A stretch of DNA of 64,000 bases from Scandinavium manionii (GCF_024764775.1 NZ_JALIGC010000036.1:186001-250000); one strand, 5' to 3'; positions 1 through 9,279 are shown, counted from the stretch's first letter. The notes: a model not told the origin generated them from the letters alone. Numbers and translations: made by a program.

Positions 1-1
1 T

Positions 2-1162
2 GAACCCGGATTACCCTATCAACGACCGCCGCTGTCGAAAGGCTACCTGCTGGGTAAAATGCGGGCCGGCGATCTCGCTTTGCGCCCGGCGGATGTTCTG
101 GCGCAGCAGAACATCGCCCTGATAGCCGGTGAAGCCATTTCAATTGACCGACGCGCGAGGCAGCTAGCGCTTGCCGATGGCCAGCGGCTGACCTATGACC
201 GGTTGATTATCGCCACCGGCTCTCGCGGGCGAATGTGCCCGCTTCCTGGGGCTGATTTGCCGGGGATTTATACCCTTCGCAGCAAGGCCGACGCCGATGC
301 ATTGGGCGCCGGGCTTGCACTGCTGGCTCAGGCCGGACATAAAGCCCCGGTCTTGATTATGGGCGGCGGCTTTATTGGTCTTGAATTTGCCGCTGTCGCC
401 ACCGAATCTGGCTTTGCATGTACCGTTGTTGAGAGAGGGACGAGATTGCTCGAACGGGCGCTATCGCCGGAAAGTGCGGGTTATCTCCAGCAGTATCACG
501 AGCAACGCGGCGTGCGCTTTCACTTGGCGACACAGGTTGCCGGGTTCTGCGCCGGGGAGCAGGGTCGGGTAGGCAGCGTGCGGTTGACTGATGGGTCAAC
601 GCTTGCGGCTCAGTTGGTACTGGTGGGGATCGGCGGTATTGCTAACGATGAACTTGCGGCCGCAAGTGGGCTGGCCTGCGATAACGGCATCCGGGTTAAC
701 GCCTGTCTGCAAACGTCTGATGACGCCATTTTCGCGATTGGCGACTGTGCGCGAGCGCCCCATCCTCTGGCGCCAGCAGGACTTCGGCTGGAGAGCGTCG
801 GCAATGCGATTGACCAGGGGCGCCTGGTGGCGGCAAACGTGCTGGGCGAAGGGAAAGTCTGGCAGGCTACGCCCTGGTTCTGGAGCGATCAAGGGCGCGA
901 AAAAATACAGATGGTCGGCCTGGGGGCCGCCTGTGAACAGTCGGTGATTCGCGGTGAAGTCGGGCAGGGGCGCTTTTCCGTTTTCTGTTTCCAGAATGAA
1001 CAACTGCGTGCCGTAGAGAGTATCAATCGTCCCGTGGATCATATGATGGCGCGCAAATGGCTGGAGCAGGGTCTTAGCCCAACCCTGGAGCAGCTTGCCG
1101 ACCCCAACTGGGATCCAAAATCTCTGGGCAAGTCTTCAGCCACACCGCCCGTGCCAGGATGA
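2..1162 (+). CDS. FAD/NAD-dependent ferredoxin (rubredoxin) reductase, 5'-truncated by the window edge
   Basis: The open frame already runs at base 2, where it reads a PPLSKGYL stretch typical of the N-terminal FAD domain of oxygenase-coupled ferredoxin reductases (HcaD/rubredoxin reductase type). An internal ATG at 59 is therefore not the start. A second dinucleotide-binding motif (VLIMGGGFIGLEFA), a C-terminal FAD motif (IFAIGDCA) and a reductase C-terminal domain (FWSDQG near the end) follow. The family passes electrons from NADH to a small ferredoxin or rubredoxin. Its partner should lie upstream, outside the window. Identity as an FAD reductase is firm, but the electron acceptor is unknown. 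Confidence 0.88.
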   Translation, partial: EPGLPYQRPPLSKGYLLGKMRAGDLALRPADVLAQQNIALIAGEAISIDRRARQLALADGQRLTYDRLIIATGSRGRMCPLPGADLPGIYTLRSKADADALGAGLALLAQAGHKAPVLIMGGGFIGLEFAAVATESGFACTVVERGTRLLERALSPESAGYLQQYHEQRGVRFHLATQVAGFCAGEQGRVGSVRLTDGSTLAAQLVLVGIGGIANDELAAASGLACDNGIRVNACLQTSDDAIFAIGDCARAPHPLAPAGLRLESVGNAIDQGRLVAANVLGEGKVWQATPWFWSDQGREKIQMVGLGAACEQSVIRGEVGQGRFSVFCFQNEQLRAVESINRPVDHMMARKWLEQGLSPTLEQLADPNWDPKSLGKSSATPPVPG

Positions 1163-1170
1163 CGCTGCGC

Positions 1171-1210
1171 CGGCAACCAGACGGCCTGAATGCAGGCGGT
1201 CTGGTTGCCG
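1171..1210. terminator. Bidirectional terminator-like hairpin between ferredoxin reductase and efflux operon
   Basis: CGGCAACCAGAC (1171-1182) pairs perfectly with GTCTGGTTGCCG (1199-1210), with an inner GCCTG/CAGGC stem. It lies between two convergent genes, so it probably ends both transcripts. There is no long U run, so efficiency is uncertain. Confidence 0.6.
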
Positions 1211-1219
1211 AAGACGCAA

Positions 1220-2656
1220 CTACAGCTTCCCGCCGCCCAGCGCTTTATTCAGCACAATATCTTTGCTGACCAGCTGTCCCTGCATTTCAATCTGCTGGAT
1301 CTGCGCACTCAACCACTGGCGCTGGGCTTCGTTTGCCATCGCTTCGCTGATAAGTCCACGCTGATAGCGGGCTTTCGCATTGTTCATGCCCGCCGCCGCA
1401 GAGCTGACTTTCTCATTTTGCAACGTCTGTTCTTCCTGTAAAGACTGAAGAGCCGACCCCGTCACCACTACGTCTTTCACCGCCGTCAGCACCGCCTGGT
1501 TGTATTGCGAAATCAGCATATCACGCTGATGACGGGTCTTATCGAGGTTGGCTTCAAGCTGCCCACCGGAGAAGATAGGCAAATAAAGGCCAGGAACAAT
1601 ATTGGCCTGCTGGCTTGAGTGATCAAAAAGATCGTCCAGATGCAGAGCGTCAAAGCCAAAGAACGCTTTGATATCGAACTTCGGATAGAACGCCGCTTTT
1701 GCCGCATCTATTTGTTTCATCGAAGATTGTACATACCAGTGTGCCGCCTGGAGGTCCGGACGACGCGCCAACAATTGATAGTTAAGCGACGACGGTAATT
1801 GCGTTTGCGCTACCGGTAACGGCATTGGCGTGATTTCCGCCAGCTCACCGCCGCCAATCAATGCGCGCAGCGACTCACGGAACGCCACACGTTGCTGTTT
1901 CGCCATAGAGAGCTGTTGCTCAATAGTCAGCAGCATGGCTTTCGCCATTTCAGCATCCGAATGGGATTCAAGCCCTCGCGCCGCACGCGCTTCGTGGGAA
2001 TTAAGCACGAATGTTTCGGACTGCTTTAACGCTTCCAGGCGCTGCGTTACCTGGTCAGTAGTTTGAATGCCGTAATAGAGTTGGGCCACGTCAGCGGAGA
2101 TCTCTAACTCCACCGCTTTCTCTTCGAGCTTGTGCGCATTTTCCACCCCCATCACGGCATCGAGGCGATCGCGATGTTCGCCCCACAGGTCGATATCGAG
2201 CGTGGCACCTAAGCCCACGATCCCTTCGGTATACCACGGGCCTGTGGTTCCCAGCCGTGGCCGGTCTTCCGCAAATGGGCCGAGATAACCATTCGACGAC
2301 ACATGCGCCTCGTTGATTTGCGCCATCGCATTCACTTTCAGCTGGGTGCCGGATTCAATCAGCGCCACATCAGAACGTGCCTGAGCAACGCGCGCATGCG
2401 CCACGGCTATCGAGGGGGACTGCTTTAAGGCACGGTCGATCAGCGCGTTAAGCTGCGGATCGTTGTAGTGTTTCCACCAGGTCGCGTCAGGCCACTGCTG
2501 AGAGGTTAATTTGATATCTTTCGGCAGCACGATTTCCTGCTGCGAAATCGGCTTCACGATTGACGTGTCGTCTTTCATCGGCGCACAGGCCGCGAGCAGC
2601 GCACAGCACAGCAGTGCCAGCGGTTTGACTTTATTGACTCTTTTAAGAGAACGCAT
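1220..2656 (-). CDS. mdtP: Outer-membrane efflux lipoprotein, MdtP/NodT-type TolC-family channel
   Basis: This 478-residue protein has a signal peptide ending in a lipobox (LAAC, Cys24) and then two long alpha-helical repeats rich in Gln and Ala, as in TolC-family outer membrane factors. The stretch GLYLPIFSGGQL is typical of the NodT/MdtP branch. It would form the trans-periplasmic exit duct for the inner-membrane unit encoded just upstream. It is the last gene of the ytcA-mdtN-mdtO-mdtP-type operon and starts 2 bases after the mdtO-like stop. Gene naming is by architecture and gene order; divergence from K-12 MdtP means the symbol is tentative. Confidence 0.8.
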   Translation of the reverse strand: MRSLKRVNKVKPLALLCCALLAACAPMKDDTSIVKPISQQEIVLPKDIKLTSQQWPDATWWKHYNDPQLNALIDRALKQSPSIAVAHARVAQARSDVALIESGTQLKVNAMAQINEAHVSSNGYLGPFAEDRPRLGTTGPWYTEGIVGLGATLDIDLWGEHRDRLDAVMGVENAHKLEEKAVELEISADVAQLYYGIQTTDQVTQRLEALKQSETFVLNSHEARAARGLESHSDAEMAKAMLLTIEQQLSMAKQQRVAFRESLRALIGGGELAEITPMPLPVAQTQLPSSLNYQLLARRPDLQAAHWYVQSSMKQIDAAKAAFYPKFDIKAFFGFDALHLDDLFDHSSQQANIVPGLYLPIFSGGQLEANLDKTRHQRDMLISQYNQAVLTAVKDVVVTGSALQSLQEEQTLQNEKVSSAAAGMNNAKARYQRGLISEAMANEAQRQWLSAQIQQIEMQGQLVSKDIVLNKALGGGKL

Positions 2657-2658
2657 GG

Positions 2659-4629
2659 TTATGCCATTCCAGTTGCAGCCTGCCGGGTTCGCAGGCTGAG
2701 ATTAAGCTGATCGATTTCGTAGAACAGGGTCTGCAAACGCCCTTCATTGACGTTTGTCATCGGGGCCGCGTCATCCGACGGCTCGCCCGACGCTGCCAGC
2801 GCCGCACAATTTTGCAATAATTCTGCCGCCTGTTGGCGTTCTGCGGCGAAGTCCGTGTCTCCGTGCTCCGCTCTGAGGTGTTCAAACTGATAGATGATCT
2901 CACTGAGATGGCTCAGCACCTGTTGAGCGGCCAGAATATCGCTTTCTGACTGACGATGGTCTGATGACCAGCCCGGCTCCATCGCCACCCTGGCGGCAAT
3001 CCCCTGACATCCGGCCAACGAACGACGCAGGGCGATTTCCGTCCCCGCCCCTTCGGCGTGCGTTTTCACGCGCTGGGCCAGAGCGTTGATTAAGCCGCTG
3101 ACGCTACTCCAGAACAGTTTGCCTTCACGTTCAGGCCATAAAAAGAGATGGAAACAGGTTGCTATCAGCACCCCGAGCAAAATACCGATGATCCTGTCGC
3201 GTATTTCCACCAGTTCAAAGGTTGGGCCAAAGCTTTCCAGCAGAGCCAGCGCGAAAGTGAACATCATCTGAATACCGGCGTAGCTGATCTTCTCGGAGCC
3301 AGCATAGATCCAGGCGCCAAGGCCAATAACCGGCAGCGACATCGCCAGCAAACCGACCACGCTTTCGATATGCGGCATGACCAGAATCACCATCAGCAAC
3401 GCCGCCAGGCTACCGAGCACCGCGCCAATCACACGCAGCAATCCTCGCTGGGCGGTCGATCCCAGGCTCGACTGCGCCACAATGATGCAGCTAAGCATAA
3501 TGGTATGAATCCCCTGCCAGTCTGCGGCGATATAGATGAGATAGCAGACATAGGTTGAAAGCAGGGTTTTGAACGCGAAAGTACACCAGCTCTGGTTCAT
3601 TACCAGCCCATTGCTACGGACTCTTTCTTTCGATTCTGCCTCAGACTCCACCGCGACATGTTGGTAGTGCGAAAATGCCGTAACTGATTCCATCATCCGC
3701 ACCAGCGTTCCCGATGTCGCGCCCTGGAAGACGTCGGTCTCATCGACCGCAAACAGTTTGTCTTCTGCAATGGCGGCGGAAAATCGCTTGCAGGCTTCGA
3801 GCAGTTTCTGCGCCAGCACAATATCAGCCGCATCGGGGTTAAGGGGCAGTTGTTGCACCATCAAATATAATCCCGACACCGTACTGATTCGCGCCAGATG
3901 CCAGGCTTCATCCTGGCGATAACGCTTATCGCGCATTACCGAAAAGGCCAGCATGTGCTGGAGCATCAGCGTTTTTTCCTGAATGACCGCCGCCGGTAAA
4001 GGCTCAGGTAACGTTTCTCCGTGAATAAAGCGCTCTGTGCGTTCGATAATGTCGGCTAATTGCGCCCGCAACGCCCCACGAAGTTGGGCGACCGGCTCCT
4101 GAGGAAGAAACAGCAGATTCACAATAAGCGTCAGAATGATGGCGTAATTGATAGCCACCCACAGCCACAGAATCAGGCGTACCACGCTGTCTGCCTGATC
4201 GGTCAGGTCCGCGAAGGTTTGGGTATAAAAAATAACCAGACCGCTCAGGAAGAAGATAACGCCATATTTGGTGGCCCGCATCAGATAGACGCAACCGAAA
4301 AACAGCCCGCCCGCCATCATCAGGCGCAGCATAGGATATTCCCAGGTCAGTTTTAAGGTCAGAATCGACAGCCCTACCGCCAGCGTCGTCCCGAGAAGAA
4401 ACAAGGTACCGGTCAGTTTTGACAGCACAATATTCTTTTGCGTGACATAAAAAACGGCTATCAGAGACAGTGCCAGAAAAGGGATCTGTAGCGTCAATGA
4501 GATAACCATCACCAGCGAACAGGTTATCAGACAACGCAGCATCAGGTTGCCGCGCCCTGGATAAGGTCGCAGCAAATTGGCTAACTGTTGCAACCTGTTG
4601 GGGGTCGCGGTAATCGTTCGTGAAACCAT
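2659..4629 (-). CDS. mdtO: FUSC/MdtO-type inner-membrane transporter subunit
   Basis: This is a 656-residue protein with two blocks of transmembrane helices (about residues 30-180 and 355-510), each followed by a cytoplasmic helical region. That is the layout of the fusaric acid resistance/aromatic acid exporter (FUSC) family. Conserved MdtO-like stretches include DWQGIHT and LVEIRDRIIGI in the second block. With the HlyD-type adaptor upstream and the TolC-family protein downstream it should form a tripartite pump. K-12 MdtNOP has been linked to acriflavine, puromycin and sulfa drug tolerance. The substrate here is not predictable from sequence. Confidence 0.82.
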   Translation of the reverse strand: MVSRTITATPNRLQQLANLLRPYPGRGNLMLRCLITCSLVMVISLTLQIPFLALSLIAVFYVTQKNIVLSKLTGTLFLLGTTLAVGLSILTLKLTWEYPMLRLMMAGGLFFGCVYLMRATKYGVIFFLSGLVIFYTQTFADLTDQADSVVRLILWLWVAINYAIILTLIVNLLFLPQEPVAQLRGALRAQLADIIERTERFIHGETLPEPLPAAVIQEKTLMLQHMLAFSVMRDKRYRQDEAWHLARISTVSGLYLMVQQLPLNPDAADIVLAQKLLEACKRFSAAIAEDKLFAVDETDVFQGATSGTLVRMMESVTAFSHYQHVAVESEAESKERVRSNGLVMNQSWCTFAFKTLLSTYVCYLIYIAADWQGIHTIMLSCIIVAQSSLGSTAQRGLLRVIGAVLGSLAALLMVILVMPHIESVVGLLAMSLPVIGLGAWIYAGSEKISYAGIQMMFTFALALLESFGPTFELVEIRDRIIGILLGVLIATCFHLFLWPEREGKLFWSSVSGLINALAQRVKTHAEGAGTEIALRRSLAGCQGIAARVAMEPGWSSDHRQSESDILAAQQVLSHLSEIIYQFEHLRAEHGDTDFAAERQQAAELLQNCAALAASGEPSDDAAPMTNVNEGRLQTLFYEIDQLNLSLRTRQAATGMA

Positions 4630-4640
4630 ACGGCCTCCGC

Positions 4641-5657
4641 TTAGCGAGGTTGCAGCGTTGCTACCGCAGAGGCGCCGACGCGGAACAGGTGCGGATCAGG
4701 ATTCGTGACCCGAATTTTGACCGGGAAGCGTTGTGAAACATGCACCCAGTTAATGTTCCTTTTCACCGACGGTAAGCCTGCAATAATGCTGCCGCCATCG
4801 TCTGGCAACACCCCGTAGCTAATGGAATCAACCTGACCGTCAAAGGTTTTGCCGGTGTCGCTCATCAACCAGACACGTGCCGGTGTGCCTTCCTGAATAT
4901 TCTTCAGCTCGGTTTCACGGAAATTAGCGATGACATACCAGTGCGTGGTGTCAATCAGGGTAAATACCGGTTTTCCTGCCGAGACAAATTCACCAATACT
5001 GGTTTTCAGAGATGCCACGCGCCCGGTAAACGGCGCACGCACTTCGGTATGTTCGAGATTCAGTTTAGCGATATCAATCTGCGCTTCGATTTCTGCTCGT
5101 TGCGCCACCAGCGCATCGACACCGCTGACAGCGGCTTCGGCCTGTTTCGCCTGTAATTGCAGACTTTGCAGACGTGATTGCGCGCTGGCATTCGCCGCAC
5201 GCGCCTGGTCAACTTCTTCTGCCGAAGCAAAGCCCTGAGAAAGCAGCGGTGCAAGACGGCGTAAGGTATCAGCGGCTTTTTTCGCATCGGCCTGCGCGCT
5301 GGCGATAGAGGCTTTTGCCGATCCAGCACTGAATTTCTGGGCATTGACCGAGCGCTGGGTCAGCTCAATCTGACGATTCAGTCCTGCAAGTTTCGCCTGT
5401 GCCTGCTTCAGCGCGGCTTCGTAAGTGGCGGGATCAATCCGGAATAGGAGGGCATCTTTTTGCACCAACTGGTTATCACGCACCGGTTGTACAAGGATCC
5501 GGCCGCTCACTTCGGGTGATACGGTGATGGTGTCCGCGTAGGCATAGGCATCATCGGTCCGGGGCCGGGCATCAATGCGCCAGACAACCAGAGCGAGGAT
5601 AATCAGCGCCGCAACCGTCAGCACAATTAACGTTGTTTTTTGCTTATTTTTAAACAT
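4641..5657 (-). CDS. mdtN: HlyD/EmrA-family membrane-fusion protein, MdtN-like
   Basis: The 338-residue protein has one N-terminal membrane anchor (about residues 8-25), a split lipoyl/biotinyl-like domain (VSPEVSGRI near residue 47 and EVRAPFTGRV near 206), an alpha-helical hairpin between them and a beta-barrel region. This is the periplasmic adaptor layout of EmrA/AaeA/MdtN. It starts 16 bases after the ytcA-like stop and ends 11 bases before the mdtO-like start, so the four genes form one operon. It should bridge the FUSC protein and the outer-membrane duct. Confidence 0.85.
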   Translation of the reverse strand: MFKNKQKTTLIVLTVAALIILALVVWRIDARPRTDDAYAYADTITVSPEVSGRILVQPVRDNQLVQKDALLFRIDPATYEAALKQAQAKLAGLNRQIELTQRSVNAQKFSAGSAKASIASAQADAKKAADTLRRLAPLLSQGFASAEEVDQARAANASAQSRLQSLQLQAKQAEAAVSGVDALVAQRAEIEAQIDIAKLNLEHTEVRAPFTGRVASLKTSIGEFVSAGKPVFTLIDTTHWYVIANFRETELKNIQEGTPARVWLMSDTGKTFDGQVDSISYGVLPDDGGSIIAGLPSVKRNINWVHVSQRFPVKIRVTNPDPHLFRVGASAVATLQPR

Positions 5658-5673
5658 GATAATGGCCTGTCGG

Positions 5674-5937
5674 TTAACTAAAAATAAATAACCAAATAAT
5701 CATTGAAAGGATTGCCGCAATTAATAACCATCCAGCAATAGTTAATTTGAAGCGCGCGTGCAATTTATCGCCCGTCAGGCTAAAAATAAGCCCGGTCAGA
5801 ATCGAGCCGCCCGCGATGCAATAAAGCCAGTCAGGAAAAGCAGCCCCCAAAAAAGGCAATGACGGAGAAAGTGAACATCCCGACAGGGAAAGTATTGCAG
5901 GCAGCAGTACCAGCAGTGTATGCAATCTTATTCTCAT
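5674..5937 (-). CDS. ytcA: Small YtcA-family lipoprotein, first gene of the efflux operon
   Basis: I chose the ATG at 5937, giving 87 residues. Longer in-frame starts would put charged, non-signal sequence before the signal peptide. The product has a lipobox (LSGC, Cys21) and two hydrophobic segments (about residues 33-50 and 64-86). A protein of this size and type precedes mdtNOP in K-12 (YtcA) and small DUF1656-type proteins accompany other FUSC pumps. Its role is unknown; a small assembly or accessory subunit of the pump is an inference. Confidence 0.75.
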   Translation of the reverse strand: MRIRLHTLLVLLPAILSLSGCSLSPSLPFLGAAFPDWLYCIAGGSILTGLIFSLTGDKLHARFKLTIAGWLLIAAILSMIIWLFIFS

Positions 5938-6018
5938 GATGGCAGATGACCATTGAATGTAAAAAGCGGAAGATGACCGCCCAGAGCGCGGCATCAGATA
6001 TAAGCAGTGGATACCCTG

Positions 6019-6024
6019 ATTATA
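6019..6024 (-). promoter_or_regulatory. Candidate -10 box of the ytcA-mdtNOP-type operon
   Basis: The minus strand reads a perfect TATAAT here, 82 bases upstream of the ytcA start. A clear -35 box is not visible at the usual distance, which fits a promoter that needs an activator or an H-NS antagonist. Confidence 0.45.
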
Positions 6025-6055
6025 TCATCCAAAATCATAATTACACTGATGACTA

Positions 6056-6067
6056 TTAGCTTGCTAA
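6056..6067. promoter_or_regulatory. Perfect SlyA-type operator upstream of the efflux operon
   Basis: The minus strand reads TTAGCAAGCTAA, identical to the published 12-bp SlyA consensus of the MarR family. It lies about 30 bases upstream of the candidate -10 box, just beyond where a -35 box would be. SlyA/MarR proteins often control efflux genes and often counter H-NS at AT-rich promoters. Confidence 0.6.
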
Positions 6068-6147
6068 CTGCTTTGGTGCTTTTTTTTGTCCAAAAGTAAA
6101 TTATGTTTAATGATGAATCAGCCACACAGATGACAGAACAGAAATGA

Positions 6148-6178
6148 AGACCTGCTTTAAGGCAGGTCTTTTTATTTA
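6148..6178 (+). terminator. Intrinsic terminator hairpin, best fit on the plus strand
   Basis: AGACCTGC and GCAGGTCT form a stem with a TTTAAG loop, followed on the plus strand by TTTTTATTT. On the minus strand, the direction of scsD, the tail is weaker (TTCATTT). It may stop scsD transcripts, but its polarity suggests it ends a plus-strand transcript, and none is annotated upstream. Confidence 0.55.
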
Positions 6179-6186
6179 CCTGTGCT

Positions 6187-6690
6187 TCACCATCCCGCCC
6201 ACCATAAACGCAGCCTCATTCCCCAACTGCTGGTCAATCCGGTAGTGATACTTTTCACCTCACCCCTCTCGATAAACAGCAGCGTTGGCGTGACCTGTAC
6301 TTGCCAGTCGCGGGCCAGTTTGCCCTCCGGATCATTGATGGTCGGTAATGCATAGTGCTTTCGCGCCAACCACTGACTAAGCGTAGCAGCATCACCGGAA
6401 CGCAGCGCGACGGATATCACGTTGGCACCCTCTTCGGCCAAATTAGCCACTGAAGGCGTGGTGTAGCGACATACGCCACACCACGTCGCCCAAACGTACA
6501 CCAGCAACGGGCGCTCCTGGCTCATCTCAGACAGCGATACCGGCTTGCCGTCCAGGGTCTGCAACGGCGCGCTAACCAACGTCGAGGGCAGCGTGGGCTG
6601 GCGAAACTGGTCCATCACCAGCATCGCCGCCGCCGCAATCAGCAACAGTACTACACCTTCGCGCAACCAGCGTTTGAGCTTAGCCCACAT
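6187..6690 (-). CDS. scsD: Thioredoxin-like suppressor of copper sensitivity protein ScsD
   Basis: The 167-residue protein has an N-terminal membrane anchor (about residues 12-26) and a TlpA/thioredoxin-like domain with a WCGVC active site (Cys71, Cys74) and a cis-proline motif (VTPTL). It should act as a membrane-tethered periplasmic thiol oxidoreductase. It is the last gene of scsABCD and overlaps scsC by 11 bases, indicating translational coupling. In Salmonella the operon is linked to copper and peroxide tolerance. Confidence 0.9.
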   Translation of the reverse strand: MWAKLKRWLREGVVLLLIAAAAMLVMDQFRQPTLPSTLVSAPLQTLDGKPVSLSEMSQERPLLVYVWATWCGVCRYTTPSVANLAEEGANVISVALRSGDAATLSQWLARKHYALPTINDPEGKLARDWQVQVTPTLLFIERGEVKSITTGLTSSWGMRLRLWWAGW

Positions 6691-7264
6691 CGGCTTTCGC
6701 CAGTTCTTGTTTCACCAGCGCCTCCAGTTCATCGTACGGAATGGCACCCGCGACCATCGTTTTCCCCACCATCGTCGCCGGAGTGCCCTGCACGCCCAGT
6801 ACCTGCGAGAGGATCAGGTTCATTTGCAGCGTCTCGCCGCTTTGTCCGTCGGCTTTGATGTTCGCGGTCCCGGTTTTTTGCTGCGCCGCCAGAATAGACG
6901 CGTCATCGTGATAGCCTTTCTTCGACATCAACCGTTGATGCAGCGCCCAGAACTGCTGCGGCTGCTGACGCCACGCGGTGAGCGCGATGCGGGCGGAGTT
7001 AGCAGAACTTTCACTGCGAAACGGCAGCAGTTTTATCACCAGCTTCACATCCGGATATTTATGGACGATTTTCTCCAGTTCCGGATCGAACTGTTTGCAG
7101 TACGGGCAGTTGTAATCAGTGAATGACACCAGCGTCAGCCGCGGTTTTTCCGCGCCCATCGACGGCGTATTCGGGTCGTTCCAGAGCACGTTTTCCAGAT
7201 CGGGTTCAGCAGCAAAGCTGAGAGTCGAGAAGCAAAACAGCAGGATAAAAGTCAAAATGCGCAT
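6680..7264 (-). CDS. scsC: DsbA/DsbG-like periplasmic thiol-disulfide protein ScsC
   Basis: The 194-residue protein has a signal peptide ending near Ala19, a thioredoxin fold with a helical insert and a CPYC active site (Cys53, Cys56) and a cis-proline (VQGTPATM). From the family, ScsC is a soluble copper-binding periplasmic oxidoreductase or isomerase kept reduced by ScsB. It starts 2 bases after the scsB stop and overlaps scsD. The leading helix (PDLENVLWND) is short, so whether it trimerises as in some ScsC proteins cannot be told from sequence. Confidence 0.9.
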   Translation of the reverse strand: MRILTFILLFCFSTLSFAAEPDLENVLWNDPNTPSMGAEKPRLTLVSFTDYNCPYCKQFDPELEKIVHKYPDVKLVIKLLPFRSESSANSARIALTAWRQQPQQFWALHQRLMSKKGYHDDASILAAQQKTGTANIKADGQSGETLQMNLILSQVLGVQGTPATMVGKTMVAGAIPYDELEALVKQELAKADVG

Positions 7265-7266
7265 GG

Positions 7267-9279
7267 TTATTTTCCTTTAGCGTCGGACAGGGTTTGCAGC
7301 ACGTCATCACGGCTCAGCAGAGGCGACATCACGCGCCCCTGCTCCAGTCCGGGTCCATAAATCTGATTGAAAGGCACGGCCACGCTGTGGCGAGTACGAA
7401 GAAACTGGCTGATGGTGTCCGACGGGCGGCTCCAGTCGCCGCGCAGCGCCACCACATCCGGCGCAATGAGCGCGTCCTGGACCTCTTCGCGCAGCAGTAC
7501 GTTGTATTTATTGGCTTTGCAGGTCACGCACCAGTCGGCGGTAACATCGACAAACACGCGTTTGTTGTCTGCCAGCGCGGCGGTGATGGCCTGTTCGCTC
7601 AGTGGCTGCCAGTCGATCCTGTCCGCGACAATGCCCTTGTCACCGGCATGCCACAGCGGGACCGCAATGGCGATAGCCAGCGCCGTTGCCAGCGTGCTGA
7701 TGCCCGCCACGCGCCATCCCCAGCGCCGACCCGTCGCGAGCAGCAGAATGCAGGCGAGTGCCGCGAACAACGCGAGCGTCAGAGTCAGCCCGATATGCAC
7801 CGCCAGCAGGCTGGCAAGCCACAGCGACGAGCCGAGCATCATTAGCCCGAGCAGGGTTCTGACCACGTTCATCCAACGGCCTGGACGCGGCATGTGCTGC
7901 GCCAGCCCAGGCCAGGCGGCAATCAGCAGCCACGGCAGACTCATGCCTATCCCCATGGCGAAGAACAAGCCCCACAGCAGCGGCAGCGGCGCGACCAGCG
8001 CCACCGACACCGCCGTGCCGAGAAACGGCGCAGTGCACGGCGTCGCCAGCAGCGTGGCAAACGCGCCCTGCCAGAAATGACCGGCCAGACCGTTCCCGCC
8101 GCGCGTCGCAAGGAATGTTGATAAACCCGAGGAGAGCCGGATTTCAAACAGTCCGAACAGGCTGGCGCTGAACAGCACCATCACCAATGCCATCGTTGCA
8201 ATAAACCACGGATTCTGGAACTGAATCCCCCAACCCAGCGCCTGATTGCTGAGACGCAGCACGGTCATCATCAGCGCCAGGGCGAGGAACGAGGTCACAA
8301 TCCCGACCACTGATGCCATAAACTGCCGGCGCACGCGACGTCGATCGGTGGATTGCGTTTGAACCAGCGTGCCGAGCTTCATCGCCAGCACCGGCAGCAC
8401 GCACGGCATCACGTTGAGAATAAGCCCGCCCGCCAGCGCCATCAGCAGCACCCAGCCCAAAGAAAGCGTCGATTCACTGGCGGGAGATTCCCCAACGGTG
8501 ACGCGGCTTTCCTGCGCCTGACCGCTGTCCGCCAGCACCAGTGAAATCGCTTTCCCACGCAGGTCCGGTGCCGTTTCGCCCCAGCCATCGCTGACCGGTA
8601 GCGTGGCGGTCAGCGTTTGTCCGTCAATTTTATAGCTGGGTTTGCCAAAATTGGTGTCGGCCAGGGTGTCGATGAACAGTTCAGGCTTCTGCCAGCCTGC
8701 ATCACGGATGGCGGTGACGGTCAGTTCCCCGGAGCGATAACCGGCATCCAGCTGTGACGTCAGGCCATCTTTGAGCGGAAGCGTGCCCGTTGCGCGGGTG
8801 AAATCGTAGCTAAAATTCGCCCCGGCTGGGGTGGTCAAATCCAGGGTAAACGGGTAGTCGGTCAGAATGCAGACGTTGCTGCAGGTCGACAAGGTCAGCA
8901 CGCCTGACAATTTTTCAGGCAGCTTGCCGTGCAGCGTTATCGGGAACGTGACGTTACCGTGATAGCCCTGGGTAGAAATTCCAGCCACCTCAAAACGCTG
9001 CGGTACCGGCCATCGCCAGTCCATCTCCAGCGGCGTCTGCCATTTTATCGCAGGGGCAATTCCGCCTTCTCCCGGCGAGCGCCAGTAGGTTTTCCAGCCT
9101 TTTTCAAGGCCTACATCCAGCAACACCTGCGTGTCACCGTTCTGCTGAGCCTCGGCCCGCAGCCTGACGCTGGCATGATCGTTATCGGCGGCGCGTAGCC
9201 AGCCCGTATCGGCTGCATGGCTGACGGGCAGCCATAGCCAGAACAGGCAGAGCATAAGCTGCCTGAAAATAATTCGCAT
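7267..9279 (-). CDS. scsB: DsbD-like transmembrane electron carrier ScsB
   Basis: I chose the ATG at 9279, which has GGAGAAAA just upstream and begins a clear signal peptide (670 residues). An ATG-less extension to 9327 lacks signal-peptide character. The protein has an N-terminal periplasmic domain with a CSNVC motif, a central block of about eight membrane helices with the paired cysteines of DsbD (MPCVLPV and ATPCTAPF), and a C-terminal thioredoxin domain with CVTC (Cys584, Cys587). It should move electrons from cytoplasmic thioredoxin to ScsC and possibly ScsD. Confidence 0.92.
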   Translation of the reverse strand: MRIIFRQLMLCLFWLWLPVSHAADTGWLRAADNDHASVRLRAEAQQNGDTQVLLDVGLEKGWKTYWRSPGEGGIAPAIKWQTPLEMDWRWPVPQRFEVAGISTQGYHGNVTFPITLHGKLPEKLSGVLTLSTCSNVCILTDYPFTLDLTTPAGANFSYDFTRATGTLPLKDGLTSQLDAGYRSGELTVTAIRDAGWQKPELFIDTLADTNFGKPSYKIDGQTLTATLPVSDGWGETAPDLRGKAISLVLADSGQAQESRVTVGESPASESTLSLGWVLLMALAGGLILNVMPCVLPVLAMKLGTLVQTQSTDRRRVRRQFMASVVGIVTSFLALALMMTVLRLSNQALGWGIQFQNPWFIATMALVMVLFSASLFGLFEIRLSSGLSTFLATRGGNGLAGHFWQGAFATLLATPCTAPFLGTAVSVALVAPLPLLWGLFFAMGIGMSLPWLLIAAWPGLAQHMPRPGRWMNVVRTLLGLMMLGSSLWLASLLAVHIGLTLTLALFAALACILLLATGRRWGWRVAGISTLATALAIAIAVPLWHAGDKGIVADRIDWQPLSEQAITAALADNKRVFVDVTADWCVTCKANKYNVLLREEVQDALIAPDVVALRGDWSRPSDTISQFLRTRHSVAVPFNQIYGPGLEQGRVMSPLLSRDDVLQTLSDAKGK

